This document shows, in pieces, positions 30,649-42,960 of a stretch of DNA of 64,000 nt; within the stretch, counting starts at the first letter, position 1, and every line of letters begins with the position of its first letter. The stretch is taken from NCBI GenBank assembly GCA_020466095.1, contig CM035806.1:111941401-112005400 (forward strand). Direction: 5' to 3'. The translations under genes and the position numbers were made by a program. A model generated the notes under the pieces. The model was not told the origin of the DNA. It saw nothing but the letters and a program-made list of their open reading frames with translations, and did not search any database. The DNA comes from Chlorops oryzae. Lineage: Eukaryota; Arthropoda; Insecta; Diptera; Chloropidae.

Positions 30649-31210
30649 CAAGAAAACAAGATAGCGCCACTACGGGTGCCGCTATTTTGTAGCATTGGGT
30701 ATGAAAGCGAAGATGACGTATTACCTACAAGAGACAGAGGCATTGTTGTTGTTTTCCATACTATTAAATGGTTTGTTATGTTTCAATGCCAATATAACTG
30801 TTATTTTTATTTATTTATCACCGATTTTTACATTACTATGTAAAGAAATGTTGTAAGAAAAATACTTAATTCTGGTTTTACAAAATAATAACTTTTTTAT
30901 TTATAATTTCTCGTGCAAAGAATCATTTGTTTGAGGTTTGAAGCATTTTGCATTGGTTTGCCTAGGCGATCACATCGTGAGCTTGAGAAATAACAAAGCC
31001 AAAACTTTTATTTTGTTTGAAACCAAAAGTTTCAATATTCCTTAAAACACTTATTTACAAATAAATATTATATAAAAATCAGTTATCTAAATTTGCAAAT
31101 AAAATCAAAATTTGCATCAAAAGATGAAAAGTCGGTTTAACATACAAAAAAACAACAAAGATTCTCTCTTTTGGATGTGGTACGTGAAGTTGCGCTATCT
31201 TGTTTTCTTG
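30649..31210. mobile_element. 562-bp MITE at a TA dinucleotide
   Basis: Perfect 19-bp TIRs CAAGAAAACAAGATAGCGC are flanked by TA on each side (30647-30648, 31211-31212). The similarity weakly extends outward as CATGRTA, so the true border could be a few bases further out. Non-coding. Tc1/mariner-type MITE is the simplest reading. Confidence 0.6.
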
Positions 31211-31609
31211 TATCATGGATTTAATTAACGTTTCTTTGCTTACGGTATTTTTGAATATGAAATTTGAATTTAAAAATGAGAAAGTGTGATGTTTCCGAAA
31301 ATTAAATGGACCTCGCTTTTTCGTTCCTCGATGCTATATATAATATATATGCTATATATAAGCTATAGTATAAAAACATTTCTCAAAACGCGCACATAGA
31401 GATTTGATAATTTTGGTTTGCTTATAATTTTTGAAATTCTTTGTATAGCTAACATATAACCACGCTGATTTTCACTTCCAATCTAAATAATTCTAATAAA
31501 AAAAAGTATGAAAAATATACTACGCTATCTGAAATTATAAATAATAATATAATAATTAAAAATTTCATATTATAAAAAAAAAAAAGTAAATAAAAACGAA
31601 TTATGTAAT
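31211..31609. other. AT-rich non-coding stretch
   Basis: Contains TATATA runs with a short palindromic segment (about 31335-31370). No gene is supported. Confidence 0.5.
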
Positions 31610-33604
31610 TAACAATGATGACCTGCTCAATATACCGTGGTCTGACTGCTGGTATGCAGTTTCTGTTGATCATAAGCTAGAAATTCTTTTGGATGCCATC
31701 TACTTTGTATTTGACAAACACGTTCCGGTAAAACTTAAGCAAATTTGTAATATTGCCTGTCCATGGTATAATGCAAGGATCGAGTCAGCAATCAAATCTC
31801 GTAACAAGCTACATAGAAAGTGGAAGATCACTCCTTCCATATTAAACTGGAATGCATACAAAATAGCTAGAAACCAAACAACTGCTCTAATACGAGCTGC
31901 GAAGAGGAGGTACTATGAGTCTAAATTAGACCCTTCACTGCCACCGAGAAAACTTTATAACAATTTGCGCAGCCTTAACGTTTATGGGGAAAAAAAGGAA
32001 AGTTGCAACATTGATCCCGATCTCTTAAATAAATTTTTTGTGGGACAGGGCACTAGTGATTCTGAACCAGATCTAAATTTATTATTGAATCATTCGTCTT
32101 GTAATGCGACTTTTCAATTCTCTTGTGTCAATGATATTGATGTACTTAAATGCTTCAAACGCATTCGTACTAATGCTGTTGGTGAAGATGGTTTGCCAAT
32201 AAAATTCATCAAACTAATATTACCGTTTATATTAAGCCCATTAACGCACATAATTAATCATTGTTTTGCAACCTCTAAATTTCCCTTATTATGGAAAGTT
32301 GCCATTGTATTGCCTGTAGCAAAAAAACCAAATTCGTCTTGCCCTAATGACTTCCGTCCTATAAGCGTTCTACCTTGCTTTTCAAAAGTCATTGAAATGC
32401 TCATGTGTGATCAAATATCTTCCTTTTTGTCGAACCATAACCTGCTTTCGCCTTACCAGTCTGGTTTCCGAAAGGGACATAGTTGCACCACAGCAACAAT
32501 GAAGCTTCTTAATGATATTAGTGTAGAGTATGACAATGACAAACTAACGCTGCTTTGCCTATTAGACTTTTCGAAAGCTTTCGATAGCGTTGACCATAAA
32601 TTGTTATGCGCTAAACTGGCGAGACTCTTTGGGTTCTCCAGCTCAGCGGTTAATCTTATTTCATGCTATCTTACCAAAAGAAGTCAACGAGTAAATACTA
32701 ATTCGTCCACCTCATCCTATAAACAAATAAAAGCCGGTGTGCCACAAGGCTCGGTGCTCGGGCCACTCTTGTTCTCCATGATTTTAAATGATATCTTTAA
32801 GGTTTGTCGAAATGTTCATCTGCTGGCTTTTGCAGATGATGTACAAGCGTACTGTTCGGCGAGAGTGGGACTAATTGATGATCTCGTTGAACGTGTCAAT
32901 GATGATCTGCTAAGAATTTTTGAGTGGGCCACCCTAAATCATTTGACACTTAATCCCCTTAAATCTTATGTGTTGCCGATATGCAAAAACCAGCAAATTT
33001 TCAGTAACATTTCACAAATTCGTCTTAGTGGAGTGGAACTAACCTTAGTGGTGAAAGTCACTAGCCTTGGCTATGTCTTGAACTCTTCCCTAAGTTGTAC
33101 GGATCACGTAAACAGCATTGTAAAGCGTATATACATAACACTAAGGAATCTGAGGAGATCTTCTTACTTTACACCAATTGAGACCAAAAGAAAGCTTGTA
33201 CTGCAAGTAATAGTTCCCTGGCGTATTTTGCTACAGTTTATAGTAAGCTAGATGCATTGTCATTAAGTAAACTGCAAATAGCCTTTAATGCAGCCACGCG
33301 CTACGTCTATGGTCTAAGACCATTTGATCACATCTCCGCATGGGAAAACAAGATTTTAGGGTGCAAAGTAAGTGATTTCTTAGCGATAAGAAACTGCTTA
33401 TTTCTGCATCGATTACTAAATTTCAAATGCCCACTTTACCTCTATGTCACCATTCGTCGATCTCTGAGCGGTAGAACTAGAATGTTAATACCTCCAAGGT
33501 TCAGAACTCTCACATCGTCCAGGCTTTTCTTTGTCAACGCCATCAGAACATGGAATGAACTGCCTATTTCTATTTCGGGGAAAGTGACTTTAGAAAATCA
33601 CTGA
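31610..33604 (+). pseudogene. CR1-like reverse transcriptase with one frameshift
   Basis: RT motifs in order: NDFRPISVLPCFSKVIE, SPYQSGFRKGHSCTTATM, CLLDFSKAFDSVDHKLL (catalytic Asp), AGVPQGSVLGPLLFS and LLAFADDVQAY (catalytic DD). The main frame is open from before 31689 to 33251. A frameshift near 33215 moves the C-terminal region (LQIAFNAATRYVYGL, FFVNAIRTWNELP) into the frame ending at 33604. The same clade-level motifs occur in LINE 1, but the sequences differ widely. Confidence 0.88.
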
Positions 33605-33910
33605 AAGTTTATTTTATGCCTAATTGAAAGTTAAATTATTTTGCAAAGTCCAACTACTTCCACCTACCTTATTCTAAATTTTTCTTCTCACTATTTTTTT
33701 CATCTCTTTTCTCACTTCATTCTTTTATACCCTATTTTCTTTCTTTTTGTAGCATTAAGTAGTCATTAAGGACCCATTGTTAATTTCTTAGTTATAATTT
33801 TTTCCGAGTTGACTATTATGTTCCACCCACACAAATTGTACTATAAAAGATTTAAATCTTAGTGTGCTAACAAATGTAAATTCTTGAATAAATATGAAAT
33901 ATGAAATATA
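31610..33910 (+). mobile_element. CR1-like LINE, 5'-truncated
   Basis: It begins inside ORF2 (NNDDLLNIPWSDCWYAVSVD, no endonuclease) and ends in a short tandem tail of AATATGAA-type units at about 33890-33908, rather than poly(A). A microsatellite-like 3' end is typical of CR1 elements. It lies within the TIR element 30315-34212. Confidence 0.75.
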
Positions 33911-34212
33911 ACCCTGTTAGCTCCCCTTTTAGTAAAATAATTAAAATTAATAATGAAAGCAATTAAAAATTGCACTTATTAAGACAATTTACTTACATCG
34001 CATTACCTTTTCGCAAGCCAAACAGTTGGCGAATGAAATTTACGGCAAAAGGATTGTTTTGACACTCGCTATCGCATTTCAGAGTAGCGTGAAACTGAGG
34101 GATTAGAGGAAAATTCGAATATCGAAAATTTTAAATGCGATTATCGCAATACAGAGTACCGATTACTCGATTTTGCGCTTTTTTTTTGTCGCATCGCAAT
34201 ACAGAGTAGGGC

Positions 34213-34929
34213 GCCAGGTGATTTTTACGAACCTATTGCTCGTGCTTTTGCTCGCGAGAGATCTTGAATGATTTCGTTCGTAGCGCCACTTGATCACTCA
34301 CGAGAATTTGGAACGATTTAATTTGCAACTGCGATAAGTTTTGAGAAAGATAGTTTTTGAGCGTTCTCCGTACCCGTTATTTTGATGTCAGAAGAAATAA
34401 AATTAGTTAGAATTTTAATTAAAACCTATTCAGTTTCTAAAAAAAACTTCACAACTTTTAAATAGGTTTTTGGTATGGTTTTATCGACAAGGGAAAAATG
34501 GGAAACTTATTCTGTCCACGACGATGAAAAAGTCGTACGGATTGGTACCGCGAACCCACCCCTGAGGTGTTATAAGGCGTTTAAGTATTTAACTATGCCC
34601 ACTCGTATTTAGGTATAACCACCTATTTTCCTTTGAAAATAGTTTAGCTTTTTATATTTTTTCTAATCTTTCTGCCAAATTAACCAAGGAAATTGAATGA
34701 ATCGGAAAACATTTCCATTGAAAAATTTGCACTGTAATAAGAAATAATTTCACTAGAGGCGTTTAATGTTAATCATCGACTTCAATTTAAATATTTGTTT
34801 AAGTTTCTCTTTGTTGCACCAAATTAGCATCACATCTGGTAGAAGAATTTGTTGACCGAGGTGCAAAATACAACAGAACCTTAGGATTTACATTTATTGT
34901 TTGTAGTGAAATTGGCTTAGTGCTATTGT
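34213..34929. other. Non-coding stretch between elements
   Basis: No gene is supported. Near 34560 it has CCACCCCTGAGGTGTTATAAGG, resembling the TIR region of the mariner-like MITE (CCCTGAGGAGTTATAGGGCC at about 4610), possibly a decayed relative. Confidence 0.45.
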
Positions 34930-35888
34930 TATACCCGACACACTCTGTGTCGAGGGTATATTGCGTTTGTGTGTAACACCCAGAACCAGTTGAGATAGAC
35001 TATACAAAATATATATAGAAATGATCAGCGTCACCAGGAGATTCGATTTAGCCATGTTCGTCTGTCTGTCCGTCTGTCTGTCCGTCTGTTTGTATACAGT
35101 TTTCTTATCGAAGGAGTTGAGCTATCTTAATGAAATTTGATATGCGTACTCACAAGCACATGAGTAAGAATGGACCCGATCGGATCATTTTTAGGGATAC
35201 CTCCAGTACTAGGGTCTGTTACGAAAATCACAAAAACTGCTCTTAAAGGGAAGTTTTTCAAGATATTTTGATGAAACTTGATAGTTTAACATATTAGAAG
35301 TCAATTTACTCAATTTCAAAAAATTGGAAAAGTGGGCGTGGTAGAAGGGCGTTTTTCAAAAATTAGCTCCTACACCCGAATTTCAAATGGGACTTGAACG
35401 AAATTTGGCAGTTATGCTTCCTTTGTAGCCATAAACATCTTCTTCAAAATTTTTTGATAGGTCCATTATTAAGGGTACCTCCAGTACTAGGGTCTGTCAC
35501 AAAAATCTCAAAACTGCCCCAAAACCGGATTTTTTGAGATATTTTACTGAAACTTAGAATTCGAACGTATATTAAGGCCTCCGATTAGAAAATAAAAAAA
35601 TGGGTCTAGGGTCTGTCACAAAAATCTCAAAACTGCCCCAAAACCGGATTTTTTGAGATATTTTACTGAAACTTAGAATTCGAACGTATATTAAGGCCTC
35701 CGATTAGAAAACAAAAAAATGGGAAAAGTGGGCGTGGCAAAAGGGCGGTTTTGATAAAGAAATTCAATAAAAGTCGGTATATGGGGCCCCTAATGGCCTT
35801 AAACACCTCTTAAAAATTATTTGAACATGTGTGTTTGTGTCGGGTATTTTATTGTCAGGCTCGCCTGACTATAACACCCTTACTTGTT
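34930..35888 (+). mobile_element. DINE-1/INE-1-like repeat, copy A1
   Basis: It starts ATACCCGACACACTCTGTG..., has a conserved block with AGAAATGATCAGCGTCACC, then a TCTG/TCCG microsatellite core (35060-35092), unique sequence and a 3' hairpin (TCAGGCTCGCCTGA) before CTATAACACCCTTACTTG. This block-microsatellite-stem-loop order is that of DINE-1/INE-1, non-autonomous Helentron derivatives. The copy has a 119-bp tandem duplication (units start about 35489 and 35608). Confidence 0.8.
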
Positions 35889-37769
35889 GTTAATATCGTT
35901 GTTGATATTTCAAAATTTAAATCGATCGGTTTCCAACATCGAGTATCCCCAAAAACCGCGAAATCTTAGCGAATTTATATTTAAAAAATTCGTTTTTTAA
36001 GAAATTTTGCTACCCTGGTCAAAGAGCACTACAAAAAAGCACGAAAATAACATGCAGCACTTGTACTCTAAAAAACAGCACATATGGCAAACCTAGTCAA
36101 ATTAAAGAGTGCTAATAAGCTTGTCACACGTAAATCGAAAACGCTGAATATCAAACAATTTCAGAGCAAATTTTGAAATTGGGGCAATTTCCATTTTGTT
36201 TTGAAATTGCTCAATTTGGAACTACGTGTGGCAGGCATATAATAGCCTTAAAAGACTACAACTAAAATACGAAATCAAGAACTGCTAATGAAAATCACAA
36301 AAGCTGTCAATGCTTTCTTGCAATCAGCAGTTAGGTTGTTTAAAACGTTTAAGAAGTTCCCAGTAGGAAAAGCTGCAATGACATCACCTATGCTAGCGTG
36401 ACATAGAAGCTGAGAGCACTGGCAATTTGTATGATACTTTTACCGACATTTCGAAGTAAATGGAACAGGCCATCACCAGTGACATTGTCATCGCACGGGA
36501 TCTGAAAAGGGAGGTTGTGACAGCTAGCCGGCCATTGTCATCGTAGAGGGAGCGATAGAAAAAAAAGCATTTGAGAGTGCGGTGTGCTCACTACTTTGTT
36601 TCTATTTATAGATTTTTGTTTTAAGAATTGTTTTTTTGAGCGCGGAAGTGAGCTCGAGACTCCATGAATTTGTAGATTGTTAAACGGATACGCTATCCCC
36701 AGAGCTACAACAGGCAGCAACTGAGTTCATGAAAATCTATTCAAGAACAAAGAAGCAATGAGAATGAAGACATGTTCTCCGAACAGTCATTCATGATACT
36801 GTCACCTATATGTCATCGTTGGTATCACAGATGACTTCGTCATGCGGGAGATATTTTCTTGCTGGGGTCTTTGCTTGAATTCCCATGTATTGAAACCATA
36901 TTATATGTTGAAACAATTGACAAGGTCCGCGTTTAGATTATGAAACAATGCTTTGGAAACAATTACTTTAGTATTAGAAAGCAATGCGAAGAAAAGAGAC
37001 GGCATGTTTTGTCTGTTTTGGCATCAGTTTAGACTTCTCTTTCTTTCCACAAGCAGCTGACAGTAAACTTGCCGTATGCTGCCAATAAATAACAAAAATA
37101 CCTTAATTTTTGGTAGTTTTTTTATTGAGCTGTCAATCAAAAATCGGCCAGTTCATACTTCGAGTTGTGCATTTAGATTATTAAATTCACATCTAATGCA
37201 CGACATAATGCAAAATCAAGCCGTTGATTTGCATTCATGCTGTAGTCTGTTTAGGATAGGAAGATAGAGATCTAAATGGTGGCACCAAAATTATGGAAAG
37301 AGCTTTTGTGAATTTTGGAATGTGTGGTAGCACTTATAATCAGAAACTTAAAAATCACAAGCAAACCGTTTGGAATTAAAAAGTATTGAAATAAATAAAA
37401 CAAAAGTAGTAAATAGTTAAAATGGCTCAAACCCCATCGGATTTTATAAAACAGTAGAAGTAGAATAAAAGTTTTGTTGAAATCATGGGAATATATTCAA
37501 CGCAGTTATTACTTAATACGGTCGAACAAATTCGAACCATTTCTCAGAAATGAACCGGTGTAAAGCTTTTTGTAGAAGTGCTCCTGTGGGCGCATTTTTC
37601 AATTAATTTTTTCAAAACAGGAACCAATATTTTTCGCAATAAAGAAGCACGTTTCATTGAATTTTTTAAAATTATATGCCTTATCTGTATCCTTATCTGT
37701 ATCTTTTTTGATTAATTAGAGTCTAACAACAAGAGGAAAAATCTTAAAACTATGTTGACATTAATTACA
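35889..37769. other. Non-coding stretch, about 1.9 kb
   Basis: No supported gene. Open frames at 36538-36720 and 37076-37267 are short and lack motifs. A weak inverted pair (GTCACACGTA near 36124 and TACGTGTGGC near 36224) could be a decayed MITE. Confidence 0.5.
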
Positions 37770-39035
37770 CATATGGGCATTTCCGCAGAAAGGTCAACCG
37801 TAACCGAAAATTTCAAAGTAAATAAAATGACCTATTGATTTGATATTATCTAAGAGGAATGTGTTAAAGGTACTATTTGAAAAAATTGATGGCTTAAGTC
37901 ATCTCTCGTTTCATGAAAATCGAATGCAAAGTTGAGCTTTTGCTTTTCTTATTTCTGATGACTTTTAATAGCATATTATTTACAGCATTTTCGCTATTAA
38001 GGTAGATGTAACCAACGCGCTAATCACGCAAAAAAATTCGTAAAACACTTATCCTTCAAAAACAATCAAAAGTGGCCGTCGAAAATTTGTTAATGGCTTT
38101 CTTTTTAGTATTCTTTTCGCTGGTTTTCTTCTGTGACGTGCGTAAGCGAAAAACAGAACATTTTCGTTTCACGTCAATCTTCTCAGAAATTCGTGGCTGA
38201 GAATTATAATCTATAGCAATTTTGTTGTCCAAAGCCGGAAAAAAAAATTTTTTTGCAAGATTTACAAAGAAGTATATTGAACTGAGTAGGTACTTTTAAA
38301 GTCGGTAACGTAACGTATCTGAACTTGTGAGATCAATCAATTTGAAAGTCATATATTATTATTATCATCGGTATTTTCATATAGATAGAGTCGGTTGCTG
38401 AAAAAAAAGGAAAGCCGCTAAAAATCATAGGGAAGCAATAAAGAAAGACCCACTGAAGTTGGAAATCTATCGCCTAAAAGCATACATTGAAAACGTACAT
38501 TTCATAATTCATGTGTATCTGTTTTTCCTCTGAAACCTTTATACATATACTAATTACGTTGTTCTTAATATAAAATTTTAATGAAAACTTGAAACTGTAT
38601 CAACGATTTCTTTTGAATATTATAAGGAGAAAAATATGTGACGTGCGTATATGACGTAACGTATAATATAACGATTCATAGGTAAAGAAAAAATGAAGAT
38701 TTTTGAACGACACAAATATGTGTGTAAGTATCACTATTTCATGCAAAATTAAAAATACTTTTATAAAAAAATTCGGTCATAATTCGCAGACTTTTGTAAT
38801 TGTATACATGTAGTTGAAAACGACTTCTATTTTTTGTGACATAACGTATCGTTTTCGGAAGCTTATATCTAAGAGCCTATCGTTTCAAAATTCTTAGCTT
38901 TTACACCGAGTATAATACGCTTAATAAGCTATTCAATTACCAAAATAAGAGATTTTAATGTTGAATTTTTCATGGTTTTTTAACACTATAAAGGCGTACG
39001 AGTGTGACGTGCGTAGCTAGGGAAATGCCCATATG
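37770..39035. mobile_element. 1.27-kb non-autonomous element with CATATGGGC ends
   Basis: The inverted ends CATATGGGCATTTCC lie at 37770 and (complement) to 39035. Flanks TAATTACA and TAATTATT match at six of eight bases. A GTGACGTGCGTA motif recurs near 38135, 38639 and 39004, and GTAACGTA-type motifs near 38310 and 38655. No transposase. CA...TG ends with a probable 8-bp TSD suggest hAT or P. Confidence 0.65.
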
Positions 39036-39187
39036 TAATTATTGAAAAAAAAATTCAAATACCCTAATTTAAAAAAAAAAAATAATCTTTGCTAAATTTA
39101 ATTTTTTCTTTTAAATAACAATTGTAACGGTATTTAGTATAACTTACACGAAAGTTGATCAAAAGACAAACATTTCTTATCTTTAAA
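39036..39187. other. Short non-coding flank
   Basis: A/T-rich, nothing recognisable. Confidence 0.4.
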
Positions 39188-40108
39188 CAAGTAAGGGTGT
39201 TATAGTCAGGCGAGCCTGACAATAAAATACCCGACACAGACACACATGATTAAATAATTTTTGAACAACGCCCAAAAAACAGGACCACTAAGTAAGAATA
39301 TTCAAAAGGCTTGAAAGGCCATTACTGCCCATATACGGACTTTTGTTAAATTTCTTTATGAAAACCGCCCCTTTTTCACGCCCACTTTTCAATTTTTTTT
39401 TTTTTTTTGCAATTCTAATCGGAGGCTTAAACATACATTCAAATTCTAAGTTTCATTGAAATATTTCAATAAAGTCCGCTTTTGAGGCATTTTTGGGATT
39501 TTTGTGACAGACCCTAGTACTAGAGGTACCCTTAATAATGGTCCGATCGAAAAAAATTTTGGGGAGGATGTTTGTGGCTACATACGAGGCACAAGTGCCA
39601 AATTTCGTTCAAGTCCCATTTGTATTTCGGGTGTAGGAGACAATTTTCGAAAAACGCCCTTATGCCACGCCCACTTTTCCAATTTTTTGAAAGCGTATTA
39701 CTTGTCTTTAAACATGTTCAAAAATCAAATTTCATCAAAATATCTTGAAGGACTTCGATTTTAGAGCAGTTTTTGTGATTTTCGTAACAGACCCTAGTAC
39801 TGGAGGTACCCCTAAAAATGGTCCGATCGGCTCCATTCTCGAACTTGTTCTTACTCATGTCCCCGTCAGCACGCATACCAAATTTTGTCAAGATAGCTCA
39901 ACTCCTTCGATAAGATAACTGTATACAAACAGACGGACAGACGGACAGACAGACAGACGGACAGACGGACGGACATGTCTAAATCGAATCTCCTGGTGAC
40001 GCTGATCATTTCTATATATATTTTGTATGGTCTATCTCGACTGGTTCTGGGTGTTACACACAACCACACAAACGCAATATACCCTCGACACAGAGTGTGT
40101 CGGGTATA
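39188..40108 (-). mobile_element. DINE-1-like repeat, copy A2 (inverted)
   Basis: It begins AAGTAAGGGTGTTATAGTCAGG with the stem-loop, then body sequence matching A1, then a GACAGACGG microsatellite (39931-39975), and ends with GACACAGAGTGTGTCGGGTATA. It is the reverse orientation of A1 and more regular. Short open frames inside are artefacts. Confidence 0.8.
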
Positions 40109-40704
40109 AAAATTGAAAAAGAACCTGGTCTCTGTTAACGAAAGTCAGTATTGTCTATGAGCGTGGGGGAAAAAACACAAATAAAACAAGTAAGGGTGTT
40201 ATAGTCAGGCGAGCCTGACACATGGGCGTAGCCAGGAATTTTTTTAGGTCTTTTTTCGAGGACAATTTCTCAAAAATCAATGAAAAAACGAGGAAATTTT
40301 TTTGAAAAAAAAAGTAGGACACATTTATTAACAATATAATATTGAGAGATACTTTAAAAGTATCATTTTTTGGTTTCTGAAAGTAGAGAAATATCGTTAG
40401 TATATGAAATGAATCAAATCGATTTTATAAATTTTTACCATTGATTTCGCGTTTTATAAATAGCAAGGTGTCATTTTTTCAAAATCGTCCGACAAATATG
40501 AAATCACATTTTTTTTAAAGAAAAATCTTCAGTCCTCAATTAAAAAAAAAGAAATTTTTTTTCCATGTGTAGAAGAAGATATGGAGCTATATATTATATG
40601 TAGCTTTTTCGGGAAAATTTATTTTATTTATGTGTCGTTTGCATACAAAGTAATTAATTAACGGGGGTTATGTTGATGTTTTTTCATGTGATTGATAAGT
40701 CTCT

Positions 40705-41542
40705 AAAAAAACAAGTAAAGAAGTTAACATCGGCTAAGCCGATTGCACACATACCTTTTCCTCAGCCTGAAATATGTTAAAACATTAACGAAAATTCCTG
40801 CCGTTTTCGTTGTTCTAGCTTGGATATCTATTTATACCTTATCTGTACTTCGATTTAGCTTCTCAAACTCGAAATTATTATTAAGCACAAATTTTTCGCG
40901 GATGGTGGGCATGGTCAAGTTTTAACCGTTAGAGGACATTTTGTCTAGCTGCGAAATCCTCAATTCAAAATAGTGAAAATCAAAATTTTGCGAATTTCGC
41001 GAATGGTGGTCTTGATCAAATTTTAACTCTTAGAGGACATTTTGTTTAATTGCTAAATACTCATTTCAAAATAGTGAAACTAAAATTTTTGCGAATTTCA
41101 CGAAATGTGGTCATGGTCAAAATTTATCCATAAAGGATGACTTTATTTGGCGGCAAAATACACAATCAGAAGAAGCCAAAAAATCATTTTTGTATTCAGA
41201 TATGAGAATAAGAGAAAGAGTGTTTTTTTCTAATGTGTAGGATGATGACCATAGTTATAGCGATGTCGCAATTTTTTTTCAGTGAAAGCTTAAGTCTACA
41301 TAGTAGCTATACGCACACCAAATTTCAATAAGCTGGGATGTATAGTAAAAAAGTTATCCAGGAAAAACGTTAAAAATCTTGATTTTTGAAACTTCTGAAC
41401 CACTTCCCACGACCCAAGAAACGACTACAAAAAAAATTTGTATGCAGTTTTGCGGACATTTACCTGGTTCAAGTCCGTGCCAAATTTCAATATGATATCT
41501 TTCATGGCTTAGGAGTAAATTACGAAAAACTTAAGTGTGACC

Positions 41543-41574
<32 letters not shown>

Positions 41575-41705
41575 CGGCTAGATCGACTCCTCTTGTCACC
41601 CTGATCAAGAATATATATATATGTCTATATCTATCGCAACTCCTTTGGTATGTTACATACTCCGTGCCAAACTTAATATACCCTTTCCTTCGGAAAAGGT
41701 ATAAA
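40705..41705 (-). mobile_element. DINE-1-like repeat, family B, copy B1
   Basis: It starts ACAAGTAAAGAAGTTAACAT, has a hairpin-like CGGCTAAGCCG, a (GACA)n core at 41540-41570 and a block with GATCAAGAATATATATATAT. It ends with ATACCCTTTCCTTCGGAAAAGG. This resembles the Drosophila INE-1 consensus more closely than family A. Confidence 0.8.
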
Positions 41706-41742
41706 AATATAAATATTAAATATATCAATAAGGTTCTGGTCT

Positions 41743-42400
41743 GTATAGCTTTAAAACCGTCGAAATTCGGAAATGCTCATTTTGGAAATCGTTTGCCACA
41801 CCCTAAAATAAACTCGATTTAATAGTTAGTCCCCATTTCGGAAAGACCTTCAATTACCTTTCAAAATTCTTTTGGCCCAAGCCAAAAAGGACCAATATTA
41901 TGGAAACTATCAAGGAAAAACGAAATTCCCCATACAAAAAAATCGTGTTTTTTGCCATTTTCAGAGCACGATGCCACCCCTTAAAAACATTTTGTTTTGA
42001 AAATCTTTTATATTTTTAATTTTGTCATAATATTAACTTTCGAAAATCAGTTGGCTTCTGATTGTGTATTTAGCCGTCAAATAAAGTCGTCACTTATGGT
42101 TAAATTTTAAACATGACCACAATTCGAAATTCGCAAAAATTTGATCTTCACTATTTTGAATTGAGTATTTTTCAGCTAGACTTAATCCTCTTACGGTAAC
42201 ATTTTGACAATGATTAACATCCGCGAAATTTGCAAAAATTTGATATTGACTGGACAACACAAGAATTTACCCAATACACACATTTTTTTTTTTTTTGCCC
42301 GACTGCAACAGAAGAAGGGTAATGTTTTAACATATTTTAGGCTGAGGAAAAGGTATGTGTGCAATTGGCTTAGCCGATGTAAATTTCTTTACTTGTTTCT
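41743..42400 (+). mobile_element. DINE-1-like repeat, family B, partial inverted copy B2
   Basis: Matches the stem-loop-proximal half of B1 in reverse orientation (TTTTAACATATTTTAGGCTGAGGAAAAGG, CTTAGCCGATGTAA...). The two copies form a large imperfect inverted pair. The microsatellite half is missing. Confidence 0.65.
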
Positions 42401-42529
42401 TCTAAAAACTATATAAAGTGCATTGCCACGCGTATTTATGCAGTAATAAGCTTGAAAACTAGTAGGGTACTGTACGGTCAAGCTTGCCCCACAGTACCAC
42501 TCTCACTTGTTTTTTCTAGATTTTCAATA

Positions 42530-42960
42530 AAATTACGATGACTAACCCATTAAAAAAAAACGGGGAACTCCGTCTCAATAAAATTAAGATGATTTCTAGT
42601 AAAAACAAGAGGAAAATCTTCTCAATTAAATTAAGATGATTTCTAGTAAAAATAAGAGGGAATTTCTTTTCATTAAAATTAAGATGACACCCCATTAAAA
42701 CTAGAAGTTTTGCAACTGAATAATTTTACGATGATAATCGGTTAGAAACAAGCAGTTTTGCCTCTCATTTGCACTTTTTATGACATAAAAAAGAGAAGAA
42801 GAAGAGAGAATAAGAAGTTTCCCCCTTATTTTTACTAGATTTCCTTTTCAATAAAATTAAGATGATTTGTAAGCTAAAATTAAGATGACTTTCTACTAAA
42901 TATTTCTTCACTCTTTTCCCCTGTCACTCTCCTTGGTCGACATGCAATTTAAGATGGAAA
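42530..42960. repeat. Degenerate AATTAAGATGA repeats
   Basis: At least seven imperfect copies of an AAAATTAAGATGA(C/T)T block, alternating with CTAGTAAAAA(C/T)AAGAGG, spaced about 45-65 bp. Non-coding; part of the 3.0-kb element. Confidence 0.7.

Larger units (their letters stand above)
30315..34212. mobile_element. TIR element with repeated subterminal motif, superfamily unknown
   Basis: The ends GCCCTACTCTGTATTGCGA (30315) and its complement (to 34212) form perfect 19-bp TIRs. CCAGG flanks both sides. TACTCTGTATTGCGA-like motifs recur near the right end (about 34148 and 34188), and TCGCATT motifs occur near both ends. The interior contains another inverted-repeat element (30649-31210) and a CR1-like LINE. 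No transposase of its own was seen. The TSD is not cleanly defined. Confidence 0.6.

Noticed and set aside
30182..30664. 160-codon plus-strand frame
   Set aside because: It crosses the TIR of a transposon and has no recognisable domain.
35889..37769. Host gene in the 1.9-kb gap
   Set aside because: Only short frames without motifs, and no consistent splice pattern.
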